The position numbers were made by a program, and so were the translations under genes. Source: Candidatus Peribacterales bacterium (GTDB lineage: Bacteria > Patescibacteriota > Gracilibacteria > Peribacterales > Peribacteraceae). Taken from it: a DNA stretch of 64,000 nt. Below are positions 47,813 through 58,248 of this stretch, piece by piece. Positions within the stretch are counted from its first letter, which is position 1. Each line of letters starts with the position of its first letter. Under the pieces are notes generated by a model, which searched no databases, was not told the DNA's origin, and saw nothing but the letters and a program-made list of their open reading frames with translations. The stretch spans positions 117,488-181,487 of the forward strand of contig JAGVDM010000006.1 in NCBI GenBank assembly GCA_020058765.1. The letters are read 5' to 3'.

Positions 47813-48616
47813 TTATGCCGGCTTACTTGGTCCAATTAGATAGTATCCGCACGTGGTATAAAAATTCCTGACATAGGGCATGTCACGAAGGAGCGGAAGT
47901 TGTTCCCTTGGCTGCAAATTGAACTTCAGAGAATAAATGGGATTAATGAGCCAAAGCGTTTTGCCAATTATTGTAAGTCCTGAGCTCTTCGCAGAACGTT
48001 CGAACCTTTCGATAGTGATACGTGTGGATTTTACATCGGCGAGCTCTGCAATCATCTGCTCCGATTGACCAAGGAGTCTATAAAGATTGAGGTACAGCAT
48101 GTTCGGAAGTATGTGCACCCAAGGGAGAACGCCAGCAATACCTTTGCAGCCTTGCTGATGACCACCAAATGGCATTTGCCAAGGTGGGAAGCCAAAAAAA
48201 ATACGCCCATTTGGACGAAGGAAACTGTGCAGTGTTTTGAGGAGTTTCAGCGTATCGGGAATATGTTCCACCACATCTTTCAGAACGATGAGGTCAAAAT
48301 GTGAAGCAAATTCTTCTGCGATCTTTGGGTCATAAATATTTTTGTGGAAAATGCGACACGTATCGTTCTCTAGCTCCTTGGCGAGAAAACGTTTTGCCTG
48401 GTTATAGTTACCTTCATGGAGCTCTACACCCGTTCCAATGCATCCTTCATCGAGGAAAGCTTTGAGTACGCCTCCTTGCGCACAGCCCACTTCTAACACA
48501 CGCATACCCGGCTGGAAGGTCATGTATTTCCGCAGAAATGGAAGAATGTACTGGCGAGTAGTCTCCAACTGGTATTGAAAGTAAGTATCTTGACTGTGGT
48601 GAAAGGCAAACGTCAT
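47813..48616 (-). CDS. class I SAM-dependent methyltransferase
   Basis: MRVLEVGCAQGGVLKAFLDEG; LIVLKDVVEHIPD. Confidence 0.85.
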   Translation of the reverse strand: MTFAFHHSQDTYFQYQLETTRQYILPFLRKYMTFQPGMRVLEVGCAQGGVLKAFLDEGCIGTGVELHEGNYNQAKRFLAKELENDTCRIFHKNIYDPKIAEEFASHFDLIVLKDVVEHIPDTLKLLKTLHSFLRPNGRIFFGFPPWQMPFGGHQQGCKGIAGVLPWVHILPNMLYLNLYRLLGQSEQMIAELADVKSTRITIERFERSAKSSGLTIIGKTLWLINPIYSLKFNLQPREQLPLLRDMPYVRNFYTTCGYYLIGPSKPA

Positions 48617-48734
48617 ATCCAAGTGCAAAAACAAATACTGACCAAAAATCGTCAATACAAAGATTGTATCACGACCCACTGAGTACTCTCGAAAGAGTAG
48701 AATCCGCACATCTCGGCATCTTCCCCAATCAAAT

Positions 48735-49238
48735 ATGTCTCTCTATCGCACAATGCAAACAGTCTGTATTGGATCGAGCTGCCTTCTGCTACTAGCTGGT
48801 TGCAGTTCCCCAACCGAACAGGCTGTGGAGAATGCGATTGAAAACGACACGGGCGAGAATGCGGAAGTAAACATGGATGGTGATTCGATGCGCATTGAAA
48901 CTGATGAGGGTGTATTCACCACGGGCCAGGAGCTCCCTGCAGATTGGCCGAGCGACGTACCTGCGTATCCAGAGGCAGAAGTGCAGTTCTCTGCGGCAAT
49001 GAACGGCAATACCGGTGATCCGGGAGCAGGCGCCTTGTTTGTCACCCCGGATACCGTGGCAGACGTTATGGGCTTCTATCGCACCGAACTGGAGCAGAAC
49101 GGCTGGACGATCAGCGGGAACATGGAGGCTGCTGGTACAAGCTTTGTAGGTGCCACCAAAGATAACCGCGTCGTGTCTGTAGCAGTCACCGACGTTGATG
49201 GACAAACATCCATCACTGTCGGCATCGGCGAACAGTAG
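48735..49238 (+). CDS. lipoprotein, unknown function
   Basis: Lipobox LLLAGC; acidic mature protein. Confidence 0.7.
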   Translation: MSLYRTMQTVCIGSSCLLLLAGCSSPTEQAVENAIENDTGENAEVNMDGDSMRIETDEGVFTTGQELPADWPSDVPAYPEAEVQFSAAMNGNTGDPGAGALFVTPDTVADVMGFYRTELEQNGWTISGNMEAAGTSFVGATKDNRVVSVAVTDVDGQTSITVGIGEQ

Positions 49239-49239
49239 C

Positions 49240-49608
49240 CTACTTCTTGTCCCGGAGCAGATCGCGGATCTCCATGAGCAGCTGCACGTCGGCAGAAGGT
49301 GCGGCGATCTCTTCTGGTTTTTTGGGTTTGAAGCGATTGAGCTGCTTAATGAGCAAGAAGATGCAGAATGCGACGATGACGAAATCGACGACGGATTGAA
49401 TGAACATACCGTACCCGATCTGCGATTCACCAATCGTAAGCGCAAGCGTGGAAAATTCGACCTTCCCAAGGAGCAATCCGACTGACGGCATCAGCAGATC
49501 GTTGACGAGCGAAGTCACAATTTTGCCGAATGCCGCACCGATGATAATACCCACTGCAAGGTCAATGACATTGCCACGCATGGCGAAATCACGAAATTCT
49601 TTGAACAT
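49240..49608 (-). CDS. mscL: large-conductance mechanosensitive channel
   Basis: [41 protein letters not shown]. Confidence 0.95.
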   Translation of the reverse strand: MFKEFRDFAMRGNVIDLAVGIIIGAAFGKIVTSLVNDLLMPSVGLLLGKVEFSTLALTIGESQIGYGMFIQSVVDFVIVAFCIFLLIKQLNRFKPKKPEEIAAPSADVQLLMEIRDLLRDKK

Positions 49609-49638
49609 AGAAAGAATGGAAAGAATGCCACCAGGGTA

Positions 49639-50850
49639 TCACACCCGCTTGGGAGTACGAATGCAGAGCAGTAGCAAGCTACCAAGAGCGGTGAGCACGA
49701 ACGAGAAGAGGAACGGCAGTGTCGATGATCCAGATGCATCCCATAACCAACCTGCAAGCAGTGAAGATGGGAGGCTTACTGCACCCATAATGAGCTGAAA
49801 GCCGCCGAACACGCTGGCGACGTGTTCTGGCGGAGAGAGCTCTGCGAGCATAGATCGTTGCACAGGATCATAGAACCCCTTGTGGACACCGTAGAGCACG
49901 AATGCGAATGCAATGACCGCTGCATTGGAGGTAAACGGCATGCAGAGAGCAACGCCTGCCCATGCGAGCATGGAAACAGCAAACACCGTCTTGCCACCAA
50001 TACGATCCACAAGCCGACCTGCCGGAGAAGATGTGGCCGCTGCAACGATGTTGAACAGCAAATAGAGCACTGGTACCGACGCCGTCACAATACCGTGATC
50101 GTTGGCTGCAAGAAGGAGAAAAGAGTAACTGAACGTGGCAATGTTGAAGACGGCATTGAGCAGAATAAACAGCTGCAAGTCGGAGGAAAGATCCGTAAGG
50201 CGAATGCCGCGGAAAAGCCCGTTGTGTTCCGGCTTCCGTTCTTTGACTGCAAACACCACAAGCACCGTGGCGAGAATCGATGGAATTGCCGCGAGTAGGA
50301 AGATCGTACGGTACTCAAGGAAGCGGATGAGCACGAGCGCGATCAGCACTCCCGTCACCGCACCAAAGTTATCCATCGCACGCTGGAAACCGAAGTGTCG
50401 GCCACGGTTTGCATTCGTGGAGAGATCCGCAATGATCGCATCACGCGGAGAGCCTCGCATCTTTCCCGAACGATCAAGAATACGGAACGGAATGATTGCC
50501 TGCCATGTATGTGCGTAGGCATAACCAAAACGTGCAATGGCACCAAAGAGGTACCCCATCCACACAAAGACTTTTCGCTTCCGCAGTCGATCGGAATAGT
50601 AGCCCGATACCGCCTGCGACAGTGCGACGAATGCATCACCAATACCATCTACCAAACCCACTGCAGTCATACTGGCGCCCAGCGTATTGCGCAGGAAGAG
50701 CGGCCAAATGGAGAACACCATATCTGCACCCATATCGTGCAGGAACGACGCCACCCCAAACGTACGCACAACACGTTTGGTCTCGCCGGGTGACACAACA
50801 ACCGTCATGGCTCCACGGTGTACCACAAAAGGCGCCCGGTGCGCGAGCAT
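49639..50850 (-). CDS. MFS transporter
   Basis: About 12 TM; DRSGKMRGSPRDAIIADLS pattern of a common MFS subfamily. Confidence 0.88.
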   Translation of the reverse strand: MLAHRAPFVVHRGAMTVVVSPGETKRVVRTFGVASFLHDMGADMVFSIWPLFLRNTLGASMTAVGLVDGIGDAFVALSQAVSGYYSDRLRKRKVFVWMGYLFGAIARFGYAYAHTWQAIIPFRILDRSGKMRGSPRDAIIADLSTNANRGRHFGFQRAMDNFGAVTGVLIALVLIRFLEYRTIFLLAAIPSILATVLVVFAVKERKPEHNGLFRGIRLTDLSSDLQLFILLNAVFNIATFSYSFLLLAANDHGIVTASVPVLYLLFNIVAAATSSPAGRLVDRIGGKTVFAVSMLAWAGVALCMPFTSNAAVIAFAFVLYGVHKGFYDPVQRSMLAELSPPEHVASVFGGFQLIMGAVSLPSSLLAGWLWDASGSSTLPFLFSFVLTALGSLLLLCIRTPKRV

Positions 50851-50852
50851 AA

Positions 50853-50886
50853 CAAAAGAGCCGAGGCATAAAGCCCCGGCTCTTTC
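50853..50886 (-). terminator. rho-independent terminator
   Basis: Minus-strand AAGAGCCGGGGC-TTTAT-GCCTCGGCTCTTTTGTT. Confidence 0.8.
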
Positions 50887-50913
50887 TGAAGCGCGAAGTG
50901 AATCGCGAGCTGC

Positions 50914-51207
50914 TTACCGACCGCGTGAAGCGGAGAAGCAGTCACGACAGAGCACCGGCTTGCCACCTTCCTCTACAGGACGTGGCTTGAACGGCACCTG
51001 GCAGTTTGCGCCACACTGGGCGCACACTGCATCGTGCATCTGGGCGGGTCCACCGCCACCACCTCCGCGCTGCGACTTGCGAGCACGGCGGCAATCGGAG
51101 CAACGCTTAGGCGTGCTCAGATCTTTAGAGGCGTAAAATTCCTGCTCACTTTCAGTGAACACGAACGTCGCGCCGCAATCAGAACATGTAAGTTCCTGAT
51201 CAGACAT
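50914..51207 (-). CDS. zinc-ribbon domain protein
   Basis: LTCSDCGATFVFTESEQEFYASKDLSTPKRCSDCRRARK and CAQCG...CRDC. Confidence 0.85.
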   Translation of the reverse strand: MSDQELTCSDCGATFVFTESEQEFYASKDLSTPKRCSDCRRARKSQRGGGGGGPAQMHDAVCAQCGANCQVPFKPRPVEEGGKPVLCRDCFSASRGR

Positions 51208-51331
51208 GGGATAAGAAGGAAAAGAAGAGAAAGGATCGACAGCTTCCTTCTCAAGGGCTCTGATTGGAACAGGACTTTCGAAGTACACTGTGATGTGAAC
51301 AATTATTGGCAGATACGCCCAAATTTGTCAA

Positions 51332-52123
51332 TTATTTTGCGAGAAGATAGTGCTGCCGAAGTGATTCTGGAAACCGCTCAATCGCATATCGCAACATCGT
51401 ACGCGGCATACATACGGCATTCTTATCGAGGAATGCACAAAGGGCAGTTTTATTGCGTTTTCCCACTTCTCTGAGCATCCAACCCGTGGCCTTGTGCATA
51501 AGGTCGTGCGGATGACACAAAAAGCCCTCAGCAAGGCGGAATGTATGGGAGAAATCGCCCTCCCGAATGAACGCATACGTGGCAACCACGGCAGTGCGCT
51601 CACGCCAAAGGTGACCAGAAGCCGCCAGACGATCGAGAATTGCCGGGTCTTTGGTGCCCAGAAGATGACGACCGAGAATTTTGTATGCGGACGCATCGAC
51701 TAAATCCCAATTATTCGCATAGTCGAGATGCTCTGTATAGAAACGAACAACACTCACTCTGTCGCTGTCATTCCCACGTTCATACTGCAGTACGAGTAGG
51801 AGGAAACCCGCCAAACGCTCTTCGTGCCACTTGCTCTGTAAAAGAGCATGAATGTCGTCGAGCGGAAGATTCGCATACTGCTTCATAATGCTGCGCACCT
51901 GCGGCACGCTCAGCCCAAGGAACTGATCGCCTTCTGCGTACTCTCCCTTCCCTGCCTTAAAAAACTTGGGGAAAAACGCTGCCTTTACAGGGTCAGCAGC
52001 AGCCCGAAGATCACGCTGAATGGCAAGCACAGCACCAGCATAGCGGTTGAGCCAGCGCAGATGCACGCCTATGCTTCCGCGTACATGCCAGCACTTTCCC
52101 TGCAACAGCGGCAAACACTCCAA
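51332..52123 (-). CDS. DNA alkylation repair protein (AlkD-like); 5' end uncertain
   Basis: HEERLAGFLLLVLQYERG, NNWDLVDASAYKILG, RRTAVVATYAFIR, DLMHKATGWMLREVGKR. Confidence 0.85.
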   Translation of the reverse strand: MECLPLLQGKCWHVRGSIGVHLRWLNRYAGAVLAIQRDLRAAADPVKAAFFPKFFKAGKGEYAEGDQFLGLSVPQVRSIMKQYANLPLDDIHALLQSKWHEERLAGFLLLVLQYERGNDSDRVSVVRFYTEHLDYANNWDLVDASAYKILGRHLLGTKDPAILDRLAASGHLWRERTAVVATYAFIREGDFSHTFRLAEGFLCHPHDLMHKATGWMLREVGKRNKTALCAFLDKNAVCMPRTMLRYAIERFPESLRQHYLLAK

Positions 52124-53599
52124 GATCTGCTGCTCCTATGCATCACCGCGGTTTCCGGCGGATGTGTGATGGTGGTGGAATTACTCGGCACACGAATTCT
52201 TGCTCCATATGTAGGAACGTCACTCTACGTGTGGACCAGTGTGATCGGAGTGGTACTAGCGAGCTTGAGCATAGGCTATGTGATAGGCGGAAGAATCGCT
52301 GACAGTAAAAACTGTGGCGTGTGCTTGCCAATAGTTCTGATGAGCGGAGGAGTACTCACATGGGCACTCGCCATCGTGTATCAACTCATTCCTATGAGTT
52401 ATGTGGGAGGCAATATCGTGCGTGCATCACTGATTGCATCGGGGCTCCTTTTTGGACCACTCACAATGGTGTTGGGTATGGTAACTCCAATCGCAGTACG
52501 TTTGCGATACAACCTGCGAGGCACCATCGGCAGATCGGCAGGGAGTATTTATGCGGCATCAACCATAGGGAGCATTGCCGGAACATTCCTCTCTGGATAT
52601 TGGCTCATTCCGAACTTCGGCATGCAGGTACTGCTATTTGGCATTGCAGTGATTCTTTTTGGCATCGGCATCATTGCGTATTGGCTATTGCGAGGCGCTA
52701 CACAACAATGGATTGCCCCCGCTGCGGTCGCCTGCATTGGCATCGCAACGTGGTGTGGAACCACGGTAGTCATGCAAGACTACGCAGTGGCAGCAACGCC
52801 GTACATGCAGGTGGTCGCAGATATCAACACGCCATATCGCCGTGCATACGTGTGGGACACATGGATGAATGATGAACCCGTACGCGTACTCGCCGACTGG
52901 CAGTCGGCCATCTACCTCAATGAGGAAATCCGCGAACGCCCCGTAGCAAACTACGCACGACAATTTCGCCTGGTAACCCATTTTGCCAACAAGCGTGCCC
53001 GCGCAATGATGATCGGCGGCGCAGGATACATTCTGCCAAGGCTCCATTTGGAGTGGTACCCCAGTAGCACAATAGACGTCGTGGAAATCGATCCGGCCAT
53101 GCCGGAAATCGCCGCAAAGTACTTCTTCCTTGAAGAGGATGAGCGCATACGGACAATCATCGAAGACGGTCGAATCTACCTGAATACGACAGAAGAGGAG
53201 TACGACATCATCTATATGGATGCCTTCGCGCCAGAGGCGATCCCCTTCCACCTGGTCACCAAAGAATCATTTACGCAGATGCATCGGGTGCTCACAGACG
53301 ACGGCGTACTGGTAATGAACATGATCGCGAGCACAGAAGGAGTACGACGAGAGCTCTTTCGATCGACGTATGCCACGATGTCGGAAGTGTTCCCCTTCGT
53401 GCGTGCCTACGTGTTCGCACCGGCGAATGAAGCGTGGAATATGGTGCTTGTCGCCTCACCTTCACCCGGGCCCTTTGAAAGCGAAAGCGAAGACAGAGTG
53501 CTCAATGGCTACTTACAGAAAGCATGGAAAGGCTCCACCGATGGAGCAATCATCCTTACGGACGATTTTGCACCAGTGGAACATTTGAACCTGCAATAG
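52061..53599 (+). CDS. spermidine synthase-like protein with N-terminal MFS-like TM domain
   Basis: GTRILAPYVGTSLYVWTSVIG TM region; MMIGGAGYILPR, VVEIDPAMPEIAAKYF, DIIYMDAFAPEAIPFHLVTKE. Confidence 0.88.
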   Translation: MHAYASAYMPALSLQQRQTLQDLLLLCITAVSGGCVMVVELLGTRILAPYVGTSLYVWTSVIGVVLASLSIGYVIGGRIADSKNCGVCLPIVLMSGGVLTWALAIVYQLIPMSYVGGNIVRASLIASGLLFGPLTMVLGMVTPIAVRLRYNLRGTIGRSAGSIYAASTIGSIAGTFLSGYWLIPNFGMQVLLFGIAVILFGIGIIAYWLLRGATQQWIAPAAVACIGIATWCGTTVVMQDYAVAATPYMQVVADINTPYRRAYVWDTWMNDEPVRVLADWQSAIYLNEEIRERPVANYARQFRLVTHFANKRARAMMIGGAGYILPRLHLEWYPSSTIDVVEIDPAMPEIAAKYFFLEEDERIRTIIEDGRIYLNTTEEEYDIIYMDAFAPEAIPFHLVTKESFTQMHRVLTDDGVLVMNMIASTEGVRRELFRSTYATMSEVFPFVRAYVFAPANEAWNMVLVASPSPGPFESESEDRVLNGYLQKAWKGSTDGAIILTDDFAPVEHLNLQ

Positions 53600-53713
53600 C
53601 CAGTTTCTTGGAGGGTAGATCGTGCGGCTATGGTCATAAACTTGAATAGGCGCGCGATTTGTGCTATTCTAATCTGATTTCGCGAACGTCGCGCCAACAC
53701 ACATACAAACAAG

Positions 53714-54928
53714 GTGTCTATCCACACGCTCATGTTCGGCTGGGAATACCCTCCGCTTCACCTCGGTGGTCTAGGTGTGGCATGCCAAGGCCTTGTACAA
53801 GGATTGCTCAAAACAGGCGTACAAGTGACGTTGGTGTTGCCGCACCCGCATACGCAGTCGCAAGAGCATGATGTGATCTCTCCAAAAGAACACACCACAC
53901 ACACGGTTCGCGTACAAAGCATGCTCGGACCATACATGAACCATGATCAGTATTTCCGCACCATCAGCGCTGTTTCCAAGGAAATGCAGCAGGTATACGG
54001 CCACGATTTACCGGAGGCCGTAATGCACTTTACGGAAACGAGCGTGGATCTCACGAAAGATGTGGAGGCAGATGTGGTGCATTGTCATGACTGGATGACT
54101 TACGGAGCAGGCGCACGCGCAGCCAAGCATCACAACAAACCTCTCGTTGCGCACATTCACGCAACCGAACTTGATCGAACCAACTTCAGCCCAAACCAGT
54201 GGATCTACGATCAGGAGCGCATGGGGTTTGAAGCAGCGGACCGCGTGATTGCTGTGAGCCAATACACCAAGAACATTCTGGTGGAGCATTACGGAATTGC
54301 TGCAGAAAAAATTCATGTTGTGCACAACGGCTCAAGCGAAGACCACTTGCCACACAATCGGGTGACAAGCATTACACGAACAAAGAAGCAGGAACCCATG
54401 GTGCTCTTCCTTGGGCGACTCACCCTGCAGAAGGGACCAATTCAATTTTTGGAGATGGCAAAGCATGTGCACCAGCACCGCGCAGAAGTGCAGTTCGTTG
54501 TCGCGGGCGAAGGGAACATGCTCGGCGAAATGATCCACAAAACCAAAGAACTTGCGCTCGAGAAGAACGTGACGTTCCTCGGGAAAGTAACTTCAAAAGA
54601 AGCGCGCAAGCTCTACCGCACGGCAGATTGCTTTGTGATGCCATCACTCTCCGAGCCATTCGGGCTTGTAGCGCTGGAAGCTATTTCCCACGGCACACCT
54701 GTTGTGATTTCCAAGCAGTCCGGCGTGAGCGAAGTAGTGGGTCACGGATTTAAAGTAGATTTCTGGGACACGGCAAAAATGGCCGACTGCGTACTTACAA
54801 TTCTGCGAGAAACTCCTCTCGCCCAACAGTTACGATCAGAAGCACCACGTAGCCTCGCATACCTGCGATGGGAACACCAAGCAGGGCACGTGCGCTCGGT
54901 GTATCAGGATCTTCTCAAACCCCGCTAA
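53714..54928 (+). CDS. glycosyltransferase family 4 (glycogen synthase-like)
   Basis: MFGWEYPPLHLGGLGVACQGL; LFLGRLTLQKGP; PSLSEPFGLVALEAISHGTPVV. Confidence 0.9.
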   Translation: MSIHTLMFGWEYPPLHLGGLGVACQGLVQGLLKTGVQVTLVLPHPHTQSQEHDVISPKEHTTHTVRVQSMLGPYMNHDQYFRTISAVSKEMQQVYGHDLPEAVMHFTETSVDLTKDVEADVVHCHDWMTYGAGARAAKHHNKPLVAHIHATELDRTNFSPNQWIYDQERMGFEAADRVIAVSQYTKNILVEHYGIAAEKIHVVHNGSSEDHLPHNRVTSITRTKKQEPMVLFLGRLTLQKGPIQFLEMAKHVHQHRAEVQFVVAGEGNMLGEMIHKTKELALEKNVTFLGKVTSKEARKLYRTADCFVMPSLSEPFGLVALEAISHGTPVVISKQSGVSEVVGHGFKVDFWDTAKMADCVLTILRETPLAQQLRSEAPRSLAYLRWEHQAGHVRSVYQDLLKPR

Positions 54929-54934
54929 CATTTC

Positions 54935-56206
54935 ATGCAACACAAACACTCTCACCCATCGGTCTGCTTCTACTTCCAAGTGCACCAGCCCTACCGCCTG
55001 CGCGACCTGCGCTTTGGCGATGTGGGCGCAGAAGGCACAGAATATTTTGACGAGGTGAAGAACCGCGACATCTTCAGAAAAGTAGCAGAGAAGTGCTACC
55101 TGCCAGCAAACAAATTAATCCTAGATCTGGTGCAGCAGTACCCGGACTTTCAAGTGTCGTATTCGCTCTCCGGTGTGTTCCTGCGGCAATGCCAAGAGTA
55201 CGGACCAGATGTTCTTGAGTCGTTCAAAGCTCTCGCACAAACTGGCAAAGTGGAATTCCTCGCGGAAACATATTTCCACTCATTAAGTTCGCTCAAATCA
55301 CTCTCGGAATTCGTAGAACAAGTAAGCACACAAGTGGAGCTGATTGAGAATATCTTCGGAGTACGCCCACGCGTGTTCCGCAATACCGAGTTGATCTACA
55401 GCAACGAACTGGCGCATATCGCACGCCTCATGGGCTTTAGCGGCATGCTGGCAGAAGGAGCGGACCACTTGCTTGAGGGGCGAAACCCAAATGATCCATT
55501 CATCCCCCCGCAGTTCACACTGCCGAATGACGTGCAGAAGATCGTGCGAAAATTCCGACCATACGCAAAGGCACCGCGAAACATTTCGGTGCTGCTCAAG
55601 AATTACAAATTGTCAGATGACGTAGCATTCCGCTTCTCGGATCGCTCGTGGATCGGCTACCCGCTCACAGCGGAACGGTTTACGGATTGGCTTATGCAAA
55701 GCGGAGGAACAAGCGTGAACCTGTTCATGGACTATGAAACATTCGGCGAGCACCAATGGGCCGATACAGGCATCTTTGATTTTCTACGTTCACTGCCAAA
55801 GATTTGGCAGGAGCGTGGAATTCGAGCCATCACCCCATCGGAAGTAATTCGCACGCATCACCGCAGGTTTAAGCATGTGTACGATGCACATACACACGTA
55901 TCGTGGGCAGACAGCGAGCGTGACCTCTCCGCATGGCAAGAGAACCACATACAGCGAAGCGCATTAGATGCGCTCTTCGCTCTGGAAGAAAAAGTGAAGG
56001 CGACACGAGATCCAGAACTACTCGACATCTGGCGCAAGCTCCAAACATCCGACCACTTCTACTACATGTGCACCAAGTACTGGAGCGACGGTGACGTGCA
56101 TAAGTACTTCAGCCCGTACGATTCGCCCTACGAAGCCTACCGCCGCTTTAGCCATGCGGTCTGCGATTTACGCGAACGAGTCGCCCGGTACCCATCCCAC
56201 AAGTAA
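54935..56206 (+). CDS. glycoside hydrolase family 57 alpha-amylase-like protein
   Basis: VCFYFQVHQPYRL; SGVFLRQCQEYGPDVLE; FMDYETFGEHQW. Confidence 0.93.
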   Translation: MQHKHSHPSVCFYFQVHQPYRLRDLRFGDVGAEGTEYFDEVKNRDIFRKVAEKCYLPANKLILDLVQQYPDFQVSYSLSGVFLRQCQEYGPDVLESFKALAQTGKVEFLAETYFHSLSSLKSLSEFVEQVSTQVELIENIFGVRPRVFRNTELIYSNELAHIARLMGFSGMLAEGADHLLEGRNPNDPFIPPQFTLPNDVQKIVRKFRPYAKAPRNISVLLKNYKLSDDVAFRFSDRSWIGYPLTAERFTDWLMQSGGTSVNLFMDYETFGEHQWADTGIFDFLRSLPKIWQERGIRAITPSEVIRTHHRRFKHVYDAHTHVSWADSERDLSAWQENHIQRSALDALFALEEKVKATRDPELLDIWRKLQTSDHFYYMCTKYWSDGDVHKYFSPYDSPYEAYRRFSHAVCDLRERVARYPSHK

Positions 56207-56208
56207 CC

Positions 56209-58248
56209 ATGCCAAGACAGCTCGTCATCGGCAACGGCTCAATGCTCGCAACATTCGACGAGCACTTGGAAATGCGCGATTTCTACTTTCCGTATGTGGG
56301 AATGGAAGACCATTCCGCATACAAAGATCACCACCGCATCGGCGTGTGGGTACAGGGGAAAGGATTCCGCTGGATCAGCGATGGTAGTTGGAAAATCACG
56401 CCACGCTATAAGCCAGAAACCATGGTGGGAAGCTCGCTTATTCAAAACGATGCACTCGGTATCAAGATCGTGGCAGAGGACATGGTGCACCCTGTGAGCA
56501 ATATTCTCCTACGACGTTGGCGTATAAAGAATCTGGAGAATGACGAGAAGGAAGTGCGACTGTTCTTCCATCACGATCTCCACATTTACGGAGACAAACA
56601 GAAAGACACTGCCTTCTATGAACCGTATACGAACTCGGTGATTCATTACCGCCAGAAGCGCTACTTCTTGGTGGGGGGAGAGACCGATAAACCCACGGAA
56701 TGCGTCACTGGTATTCACGGCGGAAAGTACGCCTCTGCATTGCAGCAGATGGAGCACTTAAAAACCTGTGGTATTTCCTCGTTCACGGTTGGCAAAAGCG
56801 AATACCAAGGACTAGAAGGCACATGGCGCGATGCAGAAGACGGTGAATTAGCTCGGCATACGATCGAGCAAGGGTCAGTGGATTCCACCGTGGCAATCCA
56901 CTGCAAGCTGAATGCGGATGCAGAAACGAAAGTATGCGTGTGGCTCTGCGCAGGCAAAAGCCTCAATGAAGTACTGGAACTGCAGGAGCGTATTCAAAAG
57001 GACACGCCAGATCGCATCCATCGTAACTGCACCAACTACTGGAAAAGCTGGGTGAACAAAACAACGTTCAACTTCGGCTCACTTTCTACAGAAACAGTCG
57101 ATCTCTTCAAGCGGAGCCTGCTCATGATCCGCATGCACTGTAACGACAACGGCGGCATCGTAGCCGCTGCCGACAGCGATATCATGGCATTCAATCGCGA
57201 TACCTATACATACGTATGGCCTCGTGACGGTGCGTTTGTAAGTTTGGCGCTGGATCAGGCCGGATACACAGAAGTCACACGACGCTTCTTTGAATTCTGC
57301 GCAGATGTCATCACCAAAGATGGGTACCTGCTCCACAAATACAATCCCGATAAATCGGTGGGATCCTCGTGGCACCCGTGGTTCCGCGACGGCGAACCGC
57401 AGCTGCCTATTCAGGAAGACGAAACTGCACTCGTGATCTACGCATTATGGAAACACTTCGAGCAAGTGCGAGACTTCGAATTTCTGCAGCAGATGTTCGA
57501 AAAGCTTGTATTACGTGCGGCGAACTTCCTCTGTGAATTCCGCGAAACAGAAAGCGGATTGCCGCTGGCGAGCTACGACCCGTGGGAGGAGCACCGCGCT
57601 GTATTTACCTACACGACCGCGTGCACCATTGCGGGTCTACATGCCGCAGCACACATTGCCAATATTCTAGGGCACCACCGCCACTCGGAGCGCTACCAAA
57701 CGGTGGCGGATCAAATGCAGCAAGCAATGATCTTCCATCTGTACGATGAACAAACGGGCATGTTCTTGAAGAGCATCAAACGCAAAGACGGCAAAACCAC
57801 TGCTAAAGACGCCACACCCGATGCGAGTGTCGGGGCGGTGTGGAGGCTGGGCGTACTGCCTTTTGACGATCCTCGCAGCACATCAAGTATGCAGAAATTG
57901 CGAGATACACTCACCGTGCGAACACCTATTGGCGGTATCGCTCGCTACACCAACGACTACTACCACGCAGCCGTACCTCCGAGCGCGGAAGTGCCGGGGA
58001 ATCCGTGGATCATCACTACACTGTGGGATGCACAATGGACGATTGCACATGCAAAGACTGCAGCGGATCTGGAACCTGCAAGAACAATTCTCGATTGGGT
58101 ACGACAGTACGCCACACGAACAGGTATTCTGGCTGAGCAGCTGCATTCCACCAACGGAGCGCCACTCTCGGTGGCGCCACTCACATGGAGCCACGCAACA
58201 TTCGTAGAAACCGTGCTGCAATTCGCAGCAAAGGAGAACGCTCTATAA
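56209..58248 (+). CDS. glycoside hydrolase family 15 (glucoamylase-like)
   Basis: TYTYVWPRDGAFVSLALDQAGY; QEDETALVIYALWKH; LPLASYDPWEEH. Confidence 0.93.
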   Translation: MPRQLVIGNGSMLATFDEHLEMRDFYFPYVGMEDHSAYKDHHRIGVWVQGKGFRWISDGSWKITPRYKPETMVGSSLIQNDALGIKIVAEDMVHPVSNILLRRWRIKNLENDEKEVRLFFHHDLHIYGDKQKDTAFYEPYTNSVIHYRQKRYFLVGGETDKPTECVTGIHGGKYASALQQMEHLKTCGISSFTVGKSEYQGLEGTWRDAEDGELARHTIEQGSVDSTVAIHCKLNADAETKVCVWLCAGKSLNEVLELQERIQKDTPDRIHRNCTNYWKSWVNKTTFNFGSLSTETVDLFKRSLLMIRMHCNDNGGIVAAADSDIMAFNRDTYTYVWPRDGAFVSLALDQAGYTEVTRRFFEFCADVITKDGYLLHKYNPDKSVGSSWHPWFRDGEPQLPIQEDETALVIYALWKHFEQVRDFEFLQQMFEKLVLRAANFLCEFRETESGLPLASYDPWEEHRAVFTYTTACTIAGLHAAAHIANILGHHRHSERYQTVADQMQQAMIFHLYDEQTGMFLKSIKRKDGKTTAKDATPDASVGAVWRLGVLPFDDPRSTSSMQKLRDTLTVRTPIGGIARYTNDYYHAAVPPSAEVPGNPWIITTLWDAQWTIAHAKTAADLEPARTILDWVRQYATRTGILAEQLHSTNGAPLSVAPLTWSHATFVETVLQFAAKENAL

